Source: Solidesulfovibrio magneticus RS-1 (GTDB lineage: Bacteria; Desulfobacterota; Desulfovibrionia; Desulfovibrionales; Desulfovibrionaceae). Taken from it: DNA of 58,704 bases. The first letter of the stretch is position 1. Each line of letters starts with the position of its first letter. The position numbers and the translations under genes were made by a program. The notes beneath the pieces were generated by a model. It was not told the DNA's origin. It searched no databases and worked only from the letters and a program-made list of their open reading frames with translations. Below, piece by piece: positions 39,040-46,970 of the stretch. The stretch is taken from the NCBI RefSeq assembly GCF_000010665.1, contig NC_012797.1, positions 1 through 58,704 on the forward strand, read 5' to 3'.

Positions 39040-39663
39040 ATGCGTCACCTCTTGGATCGTTATCCGGCCCTCGCGCCGTTGACCCGTGAACTGGCGTCCG
39101 CCGGCGCGTTGTTGGAACGAACGGTCCGGGCCGGAGGCAAGATGCTGGTCTGCGGCAACGGCGGCAGCGCGGCTGATGCCGAGCATATCGTAGGCGAACT
39201 CATGAAGGGATTTTGCCTGCCGCGCCCCCTGACCGCGAAGCAACGCCAAACCCTGACCGAGGCCTTTCCCGGGGAAGGCCCGGCTCTGGCCGATTCCTTG
39301 CAACAGGCCATTCCTGCCGTGTCGCTGGTTGCCGGCGTCAGCCTGCCCACGGCCTTTGCCAATGACGTTGGGGCTGTCAACGTCTTCGCCCAGCAAACCC
39401 TGGGACTTGGACGGCCAGGAGATTTGCTCTGGGCCATCAGCACCTCGGGTAATTCCCCCAACGTCCTCGCGGCGCTCCGAGTGGCCCGGGCCTTCGGCCT
39501 GTCCACTTTGGGCATGACCGGCCCGGGAGGCGGCCGGATGGCCGACCTGTGCGATGTGCTGCTAGCCGTGCCCGGGGAAAGCACGGCGGCGATCCAGGAA
39601 TTGCATCTGCCCGTCTATCACGCCCTGTGTGAAACCCTCGAACAGAGCCTGTTCGGACAATGA
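39040..39663 (+). CDS. gmhA: Sedoheptulose 7-phosphate isomerase
   Basis: This 207-residue SIS-domain enzyme has CGNGGSAADAEHIVGELMKG, in which His49 and Glu53 correspond to the metal and catalytic residues, and AISTSGNSPNVLAAL for phosphosugar binding. It makes D-glycero-D-manno-heptose 7-phosphate, the first step to ADP- or GDP-heptose. A GTG at 39001 is in frame, and the ATG at 39040 gives the usual length, though its ribosome site is weak. It is the best-supported evidence that heptose is the sugar made here. Confidence 0.92.
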   Translation: MRHLLDRYPALAPLTRELASAGALLERTVRAGGKMLVCGNGGSAADAEHIVGELMKGFCLPRPLTAKQRQTLTEAFPGEGPALADSLQQAIPAVSLVAGVSLPTAFANDVGAVNVFAQQTLGLGRPGDLLWAISTSGNSPNVLAALRVARAFGLSTLGMTGPGGGRMADLCDVLLAVPGESTAAIQELHLPVYHALCETLEQSLFGQ

Positions 39664-39716
39664 AACGCGGCCGCAATGTCGCTAGGCCGTGACCCCAAGA
39701 CGGAGAACGGGAATCC

Positions 39717-39875
39717 ATGACAATGCTGCCGCGTCCGGCCGTGTTCTTTGATCGCGACGGCGTCCTGAACCAAGACACGTGCTATGCGCACACCGCCAGG
39801 ACGACGGGCCGACGGTCAAAACCGCCCCCATGCCCCCGCAGCTTATCCCCAAGGGCTGCGGGACTAGTGGCTTAG
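39717..39875 (+). pseudogene. gmhB: Truncated HAD phosphatase, GmhB-like
   Basis: The first 25 or so codons (RPAVFFDRDGVLNQDTCYAH) are the catalytic start of a GmhB-type heptose-bisphosphate phosphatase. DRDG holds the nucleophile. From about 39790 the DNA is IS66 transposase sequence, read here in the wrong frame until a stop at 39873-39875. The rest of the enzyme (about 160 residues) is gone, so this pathway step must be supplied from elsewhere. Confidence 0.85.
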
Positions 39876-39996
39876 TGCTGGCCTCGAAGACCGTCGATGG
39901 GCTGTCGTTCTACCGCCAGGAACGCATATTCGAGCGTCTGGGCCTGGACCAGCCCCAGACGCTCAACGGACAAGTGTTCAGTTTGCCATTCGCGGG
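39787..39996 (+). pseudogene. IS66 TnpC internal fragment
   Basis: About 65 codons match the middle of IS66 transposases: DDGPTVKTAPMPPQLIPKG, then FYRQERIFERLGLDQPQTLN. It corresponds to the region around 7135-7310 of copy 1 but is diverged, so it comes from another IS66 subgroup. It replaces the rest of gmhB. Confidence 0.8.
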
Positions 39997-40203
39997 ACAG
40001 GCTCAGAGGTGTGCCCGAAAAACGTTGGTTTCAGGGAGACCAGCAGGTGTTCAGCCCGTCATGGCCAGGGAGGGCCAAGAGATCTCCCAAAACAATCTCT
40101 TGATTCGCCCTCCTAAAACAGCCAATATCAACTCGGGTTCTGGGAGATTATAAGGGCGGGGCAACAACTTCTATGAGACGGACTGTCCTATGTTGATCGG
40201 TTA
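39997..40203. other. IS-derived gap with a hairpin
   Basis: No gene is visible. An inverted repeat, gagggccaagaga (40070-40082) against tctcttg-attc-gccctc (40096-40112), could form a hairpin. It probably belongs to a decayed mobile element. Confidence 0.45.
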
Positions 40204-40441
40204 GGGGTCTGCTCACGAAACGGAAAAAATCGTACGCTAAGCCTCAGCAAGCATCCGGAGCGGCCGAAATTTACCTTGCTCGATCAGCTTGTGCTGCCGC
40301 CAGATGTAGTCGCCGGTCAGGTTGATGTGCTCCCAGCCCAGGGGGGACAGATGTGGCAGCAGCTTCTCATCGATGGCCTGGCTAGTGTCGCGTAGCAAAT
40401 GGATAGCGCGTTCCAGATAGACCGTGTTCCACAGGATTATC
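40204..40441 (-). mobile_element. Tn3-family transposon end with tnpA 3' fragment
   Basis: It begins with the 38-bp inverted repeat ggggtctgctcacgaaac... and carries the last 68 codons of tnpA (to the stop at 40237-40239) on the minus strand. It matches, inverted, the last 238 or so bases of the transposon at 50681-50918. It is a leftover end that makes the block 40204-50918 look like one large Tn3-type element. Confidence 0.9.
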
Positions 40442-40977
40442 GGTTCTCCCCTGTACGAAAACGCTACCCGGGAGGGGGTCCGCCGCCATGCTTCTTTTTT
40501 TTCAGCACACCCTGGCCCGGGGCCTTGGCGTCGAGGACACTTCCGTCCTGCCGTGCAATTCCCCCTGACCTGGATTTTGGCCGGTACGATGTCGAGCTTT
40601 TCGCTGACTTCCTCACCGATGCGGACCAGCTCAGCGCCGCAGGGGCAGGCCTTCTCCGATTCCGGCAGGTCGTGGATGATCTCCACCCGGGGCAGATCCG
40701 CAGGGATGGGGCGACGGCCGCGTTTGCGGCGGGTGCCCGCCGGAGCGCAGGCCTCCTCGAAAGTCTGCGGCTTGTGCTCCTCCACAGTCTGTTCGGCTTC
40801 GTCGAAGAGGGAAAGCTGCTGCTCCTGGCCGGTACGGGGGGTTTTCTCGGATTTGGGACCGTAAATGATCAAGTTCAGGAGCCGAAGGCGCTGCTCCAAT
40901 TGGGCAATTTGCGTCCGATGATCGGCAATGACACTCTTGAGAACGGCGGGGTCGTCAGGAAGGGAATTGATGTCCAC
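40237..40977 (-). pseudogene. Chimeric frame: IS66 TnpC start, spacer, Tn3 TnpA end
   Basis: An open frame of 246 codons joins three pieces. Residues 1-136 are the IS66 TnpC N-terminus (GTG start at 40977), about 42 residues come from unassigned DNA, and the last 68 are the Tn3 TnpA C-terminus ([20 protein letters not shown]). Neither transposase could work. The frame is open by chance or recent fusion. Confidence 0.85.
40442..40565. other. Unassigned 124-bp spacer between Tn3 and IS66 remnants
   Basis: The sequence matches neither the Tn3 tnpA nor IS66 copy 1. It includes a run of T and a GC-rich part. It may be the trace of a third mobile element. Confidence 0.4.
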
Positions 40978-41026
40978 GGCCTGAGCAATATGTCAGTATT
41001 ATTCAATTTAATCAAGATAATACTGG

Positions 41027-41380
41027 TCAAAAGAGCGTCGAATACTCTAGCCGGGAATGCCCTTTCACGGCCAGAGGATCAAGTCCGTCGAGCAGCCAAG
41101 CGAGCTGCCTGGAGTCGATGGACAGCACCTCGGCCTCGTGAGTTGGCCAGCGAAACACATGGCGCTCCAGGCGCTTTTGCCAGAGACAAAAGCCATTGCG
41201 ATCCCAGTAGAGCAGCTTGACGATAGTCCGACTGCGGTTACAAAATCCGAACAAGTGGCCGGCGAACGGATCGAGCGTAAGCTGCTGTGACACCAGGATG
41301 GACAGGCCGTCGATGGCCTTGCGCATGTCCGTGGCCCCCAGGGCCAAGTAAACCCGAACGTCGTTTGCCGGCAGCATCAT
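41027..41380 (-). CDS. tnpB: IS66 accessory protein TnpB (copy 3)
   Basis: This 117-residue protein has the same translation as the protein at 6268-6621, with GATDMRKAIDGLS and YWDRNGFCLWQKRLE. It is complete, but the element around it is not. Confidence 0.93.
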   Translation of the reverse strand: MMLPANDVRVYLALGATDMRKAIDGLSILVSQQLTLDPFAGHLFGFCNRSRTIVKLLYWDRNGFCLWQKRLERHVFRWPTHEAEVLSIDSRQLAWLLDGLDPLAVKGHSRLEYSTLF

Positions 41381-41727
41381 AACCGAGCCAGCGTGCGGAC
41401 AAGCTTTTCCAGCACCGGCGCGGCGAAGTCGCCTCTGATCTCAATGCGAAAGGCGTTGCCCACGTGCACCAGCATCGGCTCAGGCGCGGTTGCCATGTCC
41501 GCCTGGGGCGACGCGGACAGCGACACAGGGACGATTGCGAAGCAAGGCGCTGGCTCTTCGTCGGCCGATCTCGCCAAACGCTTCCGCCAATAGCCCCATG
41601 AACTTGGGGAAAGGTCATGCCGCCGGCAGTAAGCCCCCTGGCTCAGACCACTGCCTCGCCAAGACTCAAAATGTCCAGCCCAATACGCCGCCTTCTCTGA
41701 TCTATGCTCCGTTGCTGATGCTGCCAT
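41377..41727 (-). CDS. tnpA: IS66 accessory protein TnpA (copy 3)
   Basis: This 116-residue protein is identical in translation to 5921-6271, with the same ribosome site and start. It overlaps tnpB by 4 bases. Confidence 0.92.
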   Translation of the reverse strand: MAASATEHRSEKAAYWAGHFESWRGSGLSQGAYCRRHDLSPSSWGYWRKRLARSADEEPAPCFAIVPVSLSASPQADMATAPEPMLVHVGNAFRIEIRGDFAAPVLEKLVRTLARL

Positions 41728-41799
41728 GGGCGTCCCTCCTGGGGACATTCCATGCCAGAAAACTCAGGAGACGTAAGAAGGACTTCTTTTGACGGTTAC

Positions 41800-41932
41800 G
41801 GAAATACTCGGCCACATGGTCGCCACCGGACCCGTCCTCGACGTACGCATCGGCCAGCAAGCGCAGCGTGGACAGGGTTTTGTCCAGATCATCCAGCCGG
41901 GCCAAAGCGTCGTGGAGAATGGCGCTAGACAT
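41800..41932 (-). pseudogene. Small phage-like protein cut by IS66 copy 3
   Basis: About 44 codons remain (SSAILHDALARLDDLDKTLS and an acidic tail), then the frame enters the IS66 end. Its start overlaps the next gene upstream, so it was the last gene of a minus-strand operon. The family is unknown. Confidence 0.6.
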
Positions 41933-42194
41933 TGCTGGCCACCTCCTGGCCCTGTCCCTTGCCGTGAATGGCGTCCATGACCAGCAGCGCGGACTTGAAC
42001 AACCGGGAAGCGAACGCGGTTCCCAGGGCCTTCAGGTTCTCGTCGGTCAGCCGGTGGGGCGCGAGAATAGCCTCGGCCAACTCGGCCATCTGGTTGGCAT
42101 CGGTCTCGGCGAACTTCAAGGCCTGGATGAGATCGTCCCGAATTTGGGGCAACTTGCCGGCAAGGGCATCGACATGTACTTGTTCAGCAGCCAT
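41925..42194 (-). CDS. Hypothetical protein of the prophage-like block
   Basis: This 89-residue, acidic, mostly helical protein (LPQIRDDLIQALKFAETDAN, LTDENLKALGTAFASRLFKS) has no family I recognise. It overlaps the downstream small gene by 8 bases and follows the excisionase-like gene by about 90 bases on the same strand. The rc of 42195-42205 offers a ribosome site (ggaggtgcg) before the start. Confidence 0.65.
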   Translation of the reverse strand: MAAEQVHVDALAGKLPQIRDDLIQALKFAETDANQMAELAEAILAPHRLTDENLKALGTAFASRLFKSALLVMDAIHGKGQGQEVASNV

Positions 42195-42281
42195 AGCGCA
42201 CCTCCGTTGTGTGCATGGTTAGGCCGGGCCTTGGGAACGCGACCTCCCTTGGCTCGGCTGTTTTTATTTTACGCCCCGGAT

Positions 42282-42623
42282 CTACTCCTGGGCATCGTCC
42301 TCGAATAGTCGGCCGCCGCCCTTGGCCTCATAGTAGGCGGCAAGGTCCGCTTTGGAGATGATGAACATCCGGCCCAGCTTGGCGGCCTTGAGGTGCCCAC
42401 GCTGGACTTCACGCCTGATGGTTTCCTCATGAACGCCAAGGATTTCGGCCACCTCCCTGGTGCTATAGGCGGTGCGAGTGGGGTCGACGATCATCGCAGT
42501 AATATCCTCCTCGGCCCAGGACGCCCTGGCCGGGTCAATCAGTTCGGGGTGCTCCTTGGCGAGGCGGTCAAGGTTTGCCCGCGCCACCCGGATAGCTTCG
42601 AGATCCAGAACGGCCTTGCTCAT
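42282..42623 (-). CDS. MerR/excisionase-type helix-turn-helix protein
   Basis: This 113-residue protein has an N-terminal helical part and a C-terminal winged-helix/excisionase domain, YSTREVAEILGVHEETIRRE followed by VQRGHLKAAKLGRMFIISK. Such proteins act as recombination directionality factors or regulators. It overlaps the serine recombinase gene by 4 bases, so it is probably its partner in excision or its regulator. Confidence 0.85.
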   Translation of the reverse strand: MSKAVLDLEAIRVARANLDRLAKEHPELIDPARASWAEEDITAMIVDPTRTAYSTREVAEILGVHEETIRREVQRGHLKAAKLGRMFIISKADLAAYYEAKGGGRLFEDDAQE

Positions 42624-43291
42624 GCAGCCAGCAACCGCTTTACCTGTTCGGCCAGGAACGCCTTGCCACTACGGCTGGCAAATCCCCTGGCTTCCAATTC
42701 CTTGGCGATACCTCGGAGGCTCAGGCCAGCACCATGAAGCCGGCGGGCCTCGGCGATAACCTCCTGTTCCGCAGAGACGGGAATCAGCTTCACGCCATCG
42801 GTGGCCAGGGAGTAGCCATAGGGAATCTGGCCCACTCGCTCGCCCCGGCGCTTCATCGCGCCCATGGCCGACTTGGTGCGGGCACCGATCAAAAGCCGCT
42901 CATATTCCGCGAACGCATCGACCATCCGGCGCATCAAGATCGACGCCGGGTCGTCGCCGTCAGTACCTTCACCGGCAGCGGAAACGATCCTGGCACCCTT
43001 CCGGCTGACGGCCCGTTCAATCAGGGCAACCTGAATCGGGTCACGACCTAATCTGTCCCTCTTCGCCACCAACAAAACGTCGCCCTTGCCCATCGTCGCC
43101 ACGGCGTCCAGCAAACCCGGCCGGGCTTCCAGGCCCTTGGAACCGGAGATGCCCCGGTCCTCGAACACGGCCGTCAACTCGGCTTCCTGGGACTTGGCGA
43201 AGCGCCGGCAAGCGTCCAGCTGGGCGGCAAGGCCAGCACCGCTTTCGGCCTGATCCAGGGTGGAGACTCGGAGATATGCGAAAATGGCCAT
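42620..43291 (-). CDS. Serine recombinase (resolvase/invertase family)
   Basis: This 223-residue recombinase has the N-terminal catalytic domain: YLRVSTLDQAESGAGLAAQ with the catalytic Ser, RDRLGRDPIQVALIER, and EYERLLIGARTKSAMGAMK. A C-terminal recombinase-type region follows (QIPYGYSLATDGVKLIPVSA, LRGIAKELEARGF). It cuts and rejoins DNA by a Ser nucleophile. A GGAGG site supports the ATG at 43291 over the longer frame. It is not the Tn3 resolvase, which lies at 47353-47913. A consensus promoter sits just upstream. Confidence 0.9.
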   Translation of the reverse strand: MAIFAYLRVSTLDQAESGAGLAAQLDACRRFAKSQEAELTAVFEDRGISGSKGLEARPGLLDAVATMGKGDVLLVAKRDRLGRDPIQVALIERAVSRKGARIVSAAGEGTDGDDPASILMRRMVDAFAEYERLLIGARTKSAMGAMKRRGERVGQIPYGYSLATDGVKLIPVSAEQEVIAEARRLHGAGLSLRGIAKELEARGFASRSGKAFLAEQVKRLLAA

Positions 43292-43318
43292 GACGTTTAC
43301 CTCCATGGACATGGTGGG

Positions 43319-43347
43319 AATATAGGCCAATAGTCGTCTATTGTCAA
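43319..43347 (-). promoter_or_regulatory. Sigma-70-type promoter of the serine recombinase operon
   Basis: On the minus strand, TTGACA (43342-43347) and TATATT (43319-43324) lie 17 bases apart, about 27 bases before the recombinase start. This is close to the consensus. Confidence 0.8.
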
Positions 43348-43489
43348 CTTTAAACAACAGGCTTGTCACGATGGGTCCGCTTCGTGACAGAGGCTCCACC
43401 CGTTCCTCGCCACCAGCACCGACACGAGCGCCACCTCGATGGCCGGCACCACCTTGACCGCTTGTGACTTAAAAACTACACATACAGAC

Positions 43490-43810
43490 ATGAACGTCGT
43501 CCGCCGCTACCGAACCGAGGATGGCCGGGAGGTCGTCACCGAATGGCTGGCGGGCTTACGGGACATCCGAGCACGCGCTCGAATCGCAGCCAGGATAGAC
43601 AGGCTCAAGGCCGGCAACCTGGGCGACACCAAGCCGCTACGAGACGGCGTGTCGGAGCTGCGAGTGGACTACGGGCCAGGGTATCGCGTCTACTTCGGCG
43701 TCGTGGGCTTCCAGGTGATCCTGCTCCTGTGCGGCGGCGACAAGCGGACCCAGAGCGCCGACATCGACAAGGCCGTGGACTATCTGGCCGACTTCAAACG
43801 GAGGGTGTAA
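43490..43810 (+). CDS. RelE/HigB-type toxin (addiction module killer)
   Basis: This 106-residue protein is of the Gp49-like HigB group: YRTEDGREVVTEWLAGLRDI, ARIAARIDRLKAGNLGDTK, LRVDYGPGYRVYFGVVG and LLLCGGDKRTQ. Such toxins cut mRNA on ribosomes. A TTGACC-17-TACACA pair ends 8 bases before the ATG, which would make the transcript nearly leaderless. The antitoxin gene follows after 2 bases, the toxin-first order typical of this group. Confidence 0.9.
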   Translation: MNVVRRYRTEDGREVVTEWLAGLRDIRARARIAARIDRLKAGNLGDTKPLRDGVSELRVDYGPGYRVYFGVVGFQVILLLCGGDKRTQSADIDKAVDYLADFKRRV

Positions 43811-43812
43811 AC

Positions 43813-44145
43813 GTGAAAAACCTGAACAGGGCCAGCGTCAGCCATGATGACGCCCTTGTCCGTGAGCTGCGAACTGACCCAGCCTTCGCCGCTGAATATC
43901 TCCAGGCCGCCATGGAAGACACCGAGGAGCCGGCCGTGCTGCTCATCGCCTTGCGCCACGTGTCGGAAGCCTACGGCATGGCCGACGTCGCCAAGGCCGC
44001 CGGCATCAAGCGGGAAAGCCTGTATCGCGCACTGTCACCCAAGGGGAACCCGACGCTCAAGACCCTGACAGCAGTGCTCAAGGCCGTGGGGCTGCGGCTA
44101 GCCGTTGCTCCTGGCTCATCGGGACAGCAGCCAGCTTGCGCCTAA
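43813..44145 (+). CDS. HigA-type antitoxin
   Basis: This 110-residue protein has a helix-turn-helix domain, EPAVLLIALRHVSEAYGMAD followed by VAKAAGIKRESLYRALSPKG, matching antitoxins that pair with Gp49-like toxins. It starts at a GTG 2 bases after the toxin stop. It should neutralise the toxin and repress the operon. The pair probably stabilises the mobile block. Confidence 0.9.
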   Translation: MKNLNRASVSHDDALVRELRTDPAFAAEYLQAAMEDTEEPAVLLIALRHVSEAYGMADVAKAAGIKRESLYRALSPKGNPTLKTLTAVLKAVGLRLAVAPGSSGQQPACA

Positions 44146-44170
44146 ACTGCTCGAACACGGGGAGATGACC

Positions 44171-44365
44171 ATGCCGCCAGATTGCAGGACGATAAAGCCC
44201 ATCGGCGTCAAGTGCAGCAATTGCGGACATAGCTACACCACCAAGCCAGAACCGCATGACGATCAAGGGCAATGGCGTCTTCCAGGCTGTCCGAATTGTG
44301 GCACAGGAGAATCGTTTTACACCCCGAGCGCCCCAGACGATTTGCCGCCATGTTCCAACGACTGA
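44171..44365 (+). CDS. Small zinc-ribbon-like protein
   Basis: This 64-residue protein has two CxxC pairs (KCSNCG and GCPNCG) around a 20-residue loop, the layout of a zinc ribbon. A gggga site supports the ATG at 44171. It follows the antitoxin gene by 25 bases. No specific role is evident. Confidence 0.6.
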   Translation: MPPDCRTIKPIGVKCSNCGHSYTTKPEPHDDQGQWRLPGCPNCGTGESFYTPSAPDDLPPCSND

Positions 44366-44450
44366 CGCGCCGGGCATTCGCCTACATCTGCCAGGGAATC
44401 GCCATCATGATCGGCTTGGCCGTCATGGCCCGCAAGCGATGGTCCCGACC

Positions 44451-44669
44451 ATGACCAAGCCCACCTTCACCGTTGGCATCGGCCAGTACGCGGACATGTA
44501 CGACCTGCACCTGGCTGCCGTCGGGGCCCTGCGGAAAGCCGGCCTTGAGGATCACGCCCGGGAACTGCGGCAGCGCGGCATGGACGCGCCGTCCTGGTAC
44601 GACATGCTGGTGCTGATCGGCGAATATCTGGACGTGGATCTGGAACCCTGTAGCCGGGGACGCGGATAG
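44451..44669 (+). CDS. Hypothetical protein
   Basis: This 72-residue protein (GIGQYADMYDLHLAAVGALR, WYDMLVLIGEYLDVDLEPCS) matches no family I know. It lies on the same strand as the toxin-antitoxin pair, about 85 bases after the zinc-ribbon-like gene. Confidence 0.5.
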   Translation: MTKPTFTVGIGQYADMYDLHLAAVGALRKAGLEDHARELRQRGMDAPSWYDMLVLIGEYLDVDLEPCSRGRG

Positions 44670-44688
44670 GTACCAACACCGCCCCGGC

Positions 44689-44973
44689 TTATTCCAGCGA
44701 ATCGGACGGCATCGACGGAGTGGTCAACGGCTCCCACCCGGCCGAGATCCTGCGCAGGGTTCGTCGTCGGGAGGTGAAGGCGCTGTCCTCATCTTCGCCC
44801 AGGTTTGTTTTCCGAAACCGGGCGGCCTGGTACTCGGCCTCTGCCCGGCCTTCCTCTACGGCCCTGGCCTCTTCGGCTTTTCGCTGGGCTTCCTCGTCAG
44901 GAGCTTCTCCCTGGCCGTTCAGGGCTTGCCGCGCCAGGGCGGCGACGTTGGCGTTGGGGTCGTACATGGGCAT
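44689..44973 (-). CDS. Hypothetical phage-associated protein
   Basis: This 94-residue, highly charged protein (ALARQALNGQGEAPDEEAQR, AEYQAARFRKTNLGEDEDSA) is probably helical. It follows the terminase small subunit gene by 5 bases and is likely part of the same phage transcription unit. In such units small charged head or packaging proteins are common. Confidence 0.55.
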   Translation of the reverse strand: MPMYDPNANVAALARQALNGQGEAPDEEAQRKAEEARAVEEGRAEAEYQAARFRKTNLGEDEDSAFTSRRRTLRRISAGWEPLTTPSMPSDSLE

Positions 44974-44978
44974 GGCGT

Positions 44979-45467
44979 CTATTCCTCCACACAGGGCAAA
45001 GCCGGCTTGGGCGTGACATCGAGGACAGCAGGCATGGCCGGGGCCAAGGGCGTGGCGGGCGAGATGGTGATCTGCACGGCATTCATGCCGACTCCACCCT
45101 GATGTTCAACCTCCAGGCGGTCGCCGTACCGCTTGGGACGCAACTTTGAAGCAGCCCACTTTCTGGCGTCAATCCGGTTTCTGGCAATCTGAGGATCTGG
45201 TTCATTGTCAGCAATGCTGACCACCTCATCGAAATACACGTCGGCCTGCACTTCTCGGGCGAGCGCGTACTGCTCCTGGAAACTTGCGTACTTCGTCAAC
45301 CAGCTATAGACCGTCGCCGGCCCTGGCATACCTGGATCGGCGCAAATGCTTCGCAGTCCCCGACCTTCCATAATGCCCTGGCAAACAGCGTCGGCCACTT
45401 CCTGGGAAAAACTACAGGGCCGCCCCGCCACCTTCTTAGCCACATCACCACTCTTTTTACCGCTCAT
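44979..45467 (-). CDS. Phage terminase small subunit-like protein
   Basis: This 162-residue protein has GRPCSFSQEVADAVCQGIME, PGPATVYSWLTKYASFQEQY and IDARKWAASKLRPKRYGDRL, typical of phage terminase small subunits that recognise viral DNA and start packaging. A gaggtg ribosome site supports the start. No large subunit is present, so the phage module is partial. Confidence 0.82.
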   Translation of the reverse strand: MSGKKSGDVAKKVAGRPCSFSQEVADAVCQGIMEGRGLRSICADPGMPGPATVYSWLTKYASFQEQYALAREVQADVYFDEVVSIADNEPDPQIARNRIDARKWAASKLRPKRYGDRLEVEHQGGVGMNAVQITISPATPLAPAMPAVLDVTPKPALPCVEE

Positions 45468-45477
45468 CAGCTGCACC

Positions 45478-45924
45478 TCAAACCGAAGGGGACGCTGGCG
45501 AAGTATCGTCTGAACCCTTGGCGGAATTGGCCTGTCCTGTTTCCCAAAATCTGGACTGCACAGCCCTGGCACGACGCTGTTCACGCACCTTTTCGCTAGT
45601 ATATGGCGAGCGGCCAGTTCGATAGGGCCACAACGGGCAGGGAGGCAGCGCCAGGAACACCCGGCCAGCAGTACATCCGGAGACATCTCCTTCAGCAGCG
45701 CACGTGTCGCAGAAGGAGCGGATGACCTTCAGCAGCCGCCGGGACGCGCCGGTCTCAATTTCACCCGTGCGGTAGGAATGAAGGGCGCACCCTTTGGTCT
45801 GGCACTCACGGATAAGCGCCAGGTTATCGCCCATGCACTGGCGGCAGTGACTCCGAATTGATTCAAGAGCTGTTTTACGAGGACCATCATAACCAGAAAG
45901 CGCCGGTTTGTTCTTCTTAGCCAT
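45478..45924 (-). CDS. Cysteine-rich phage-type protein
   Basis: This 148-residue protein has several cysteine pairs (SHCRQCMGD, ECQTKGCALHSY, FCDTCAAEGDVSGC), suggesting zinc binding, and a basic C-terminal region. Similar proteins precede terminase genes in some prophages, from memory. An agggaa site favours the ATG at 45924. It lies 10 bases upstream of the terminase gene. Confidence 0.65.
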   Translation of the reverse strand: MAKKNKPALSGYDGPRKTALESIRSHCRQCMGDNLALIRECQTKGCALHSYRTGEIETGASRRLLKVIRSFCDTCAAEGDVSGCTAGRVFLALPPCPLWPYRTGRSPYTSEKVREQRRARAVQSRFWETGQANSAKGSDDTSPASPSV

Positions 45925-45938
45925 TGCGTTCCCTTGCG

Positions 45939-46361
45939 TCACTGGACGCGGGCGATGTCGTCAGCATCATGCACGATGTCTTGAGGAGGAAGCAGGGCGT
46001 TTGCCCGCTCGTGCATCTCGTCAACCGTACATCCGAATATCTTCGCCGCCAGTTCCATGGAGTAAAGCCTTTCACCATTGGGACCGCGATAGTCAGCTTG
46101 CACAGGAAACACCTTGTCGAACGCCTTGCGCAGTATGTTGCGAACACCTTCTGGGGCGTTGGTAAAAATGTAGCTCATTGCTGCGGCGTGAAGAATGTTG
46201 TCATCGTCCACGGTCTCGCACACCACATCCATGGCATGGTCGATGTTAATGAACTCACATTGCAGGGAATCAATAAGGCGGCCCTGTTCTTCCAACGACA
46301 GGGCACCACACCGACACTTGACGGCATCACCTTTACAGGCGGGGCAGGGGAACGAGCGCAT
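45939..46361 (-). CDS. Hypothetical phage-type protein with zinc-finger-like start
   Basis: This 140-residue protein begins with FPCPACKGDAVKCRCG, a four-cysteine rubredoxin-like zinc knot, followed by an acidic helical region. The family is unknown. It is next in line on the minus strand in the phage-like block. Confidence 0.6.
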   Translation of the reverse strand: MRSFPCPACKGDAVKCRCGALSLEEQGRLIDSLQCEFINIDHAMDVVCETVDDDNILHAAAMSYIFTNAPEGVRNILRKAFDKVFPVQADYRGPNGERLYSMELAAKIFGCTVDEMHERANALLPPQDIVHDADDIARVQ

Positions 46362-46364
46362 AAG

Positions 46365-46492
46365 CTACGCCGCCGCCTGACGCTGGGCGAGACAAGCCCG
46401 GGCCTCGGCCAGGTTGGCTTTGACGAAGGTGGCAAAGTTTCTGGATTGGCCGTGGACTTTATGACCAGCAGCCACGATGTCGCGGTGGAGAT
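46365..46492 (-). pseudogene. Phage-like gene cut by the Tn3-family transposon
   Basis: About 42 codons of the 3' end of a gene (VHGQSRNFATFVKANLAEAR) remain. The 5' part is replaced by the transposon inverted repeat at 46493. The frame appears open upstream only because it reads through that repeat. Confidence 0.6.
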
Positions 46493-46530
46493 GGGGTCTG
46501 CTCACGAAACGGAAAAAATCGTACGCTAAG
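46493..46530 (+). repeat. Tn3-family terminal inverted repeat (left)
   Basis: ggggtctgctcacgaaac continues to cgtacgctaag. It is identical to 40204-40241 and is the inverse of 50881-50918. Confidence 0.93.
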
Positions 46531-46649
46531 CCTGTCGGTCGCAGCGGCCTGGATTTGTCCGCCCGGGAGTGTATTCTACGCATCCAAGCCTTTACTCCTC
46601 CTTCGAGGGGGAGGGGGGGCTGGGTCTAGCCGACGTACACTCACAATGA

Positions 46650-46919
46650 CTAGATCAATTCAGTGCTGCGGGGTACTTCAAATATTTTCTTCTGATCGAC
46701 TGATTGTATTTCTATTTGTTTTGAATCTTTTGCCTGCAACATCTTGCGAAGATGGGCATTAAACGTTGAGTATGCCAATGTCAACATCCCCTGTGCTGCC
46801 AATTTATCGTAGATGTGCTTATTGGCGTACCCTTTTTTGTGCATATCGAGAATCTCGATCTGACAAGATCTAAATTCTACACGGCCCATGCATCGGGCAA
46901 TGCGACCTGATTTAGTCAT
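46650..46919 (-). CDS. TraK-like conjugation/mobilisation protein
   Basis: This 89-residue protein (MGRVEFRSCQIEILDMHKKG, YANKHIYDKLAAQGMLTLAY, STFNAHLRKML) resembles small plasmid TraK-type proteins that bind near oriT. The pattern is VEF, a spaced IY..L...G and a YxxF segment. The AGGAGAG site fixes the start at 46919. It is a passenger between the transposon's left end and the resolution region. No relaxase was seen in the window, so it may only be a relic. Confidence 0.6.
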   Translation of the reverse strand: MTKSGRIARCMGRVEFRSCQIEILDMHKKGYANKHIYDKLAAQGMLTLAYSTFNAHLRKMLQAKDSKQIEIQSVDQKKIFEVPRSTELI

Positions 46920-46941
46920 GGTTCTCTCCTGGTTATTTTTT

Positions 46942-46970
46942 ATCATATTTTATGATCTGTTAGTAGTCAA
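46942..46970 (-). promoter_or_regulatory. Promoter of the TraK-like gene
   Basis: On the minus strand, TTGACT (46965-46970) and TATGAT (46942-46947) lie 17 bases apart. A second TTGACA starts 6 bases further up. Confidence 0.7.

Larger units (their letters stand above)
40566..41799 (-). mobile_element. IS66-family element, copy 3 (partial, inverted)
   Basis: This 1234-bp segment is the reverse complement of 5849-7082, with identical TnpA, TnpB and TnpC N-terminal translations. It has the left terminal end (at 41799) but lacks most of tnpC and the right end. At 41799 it cuts into a small gene of the prophage-like region. Confidence 0.93.
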
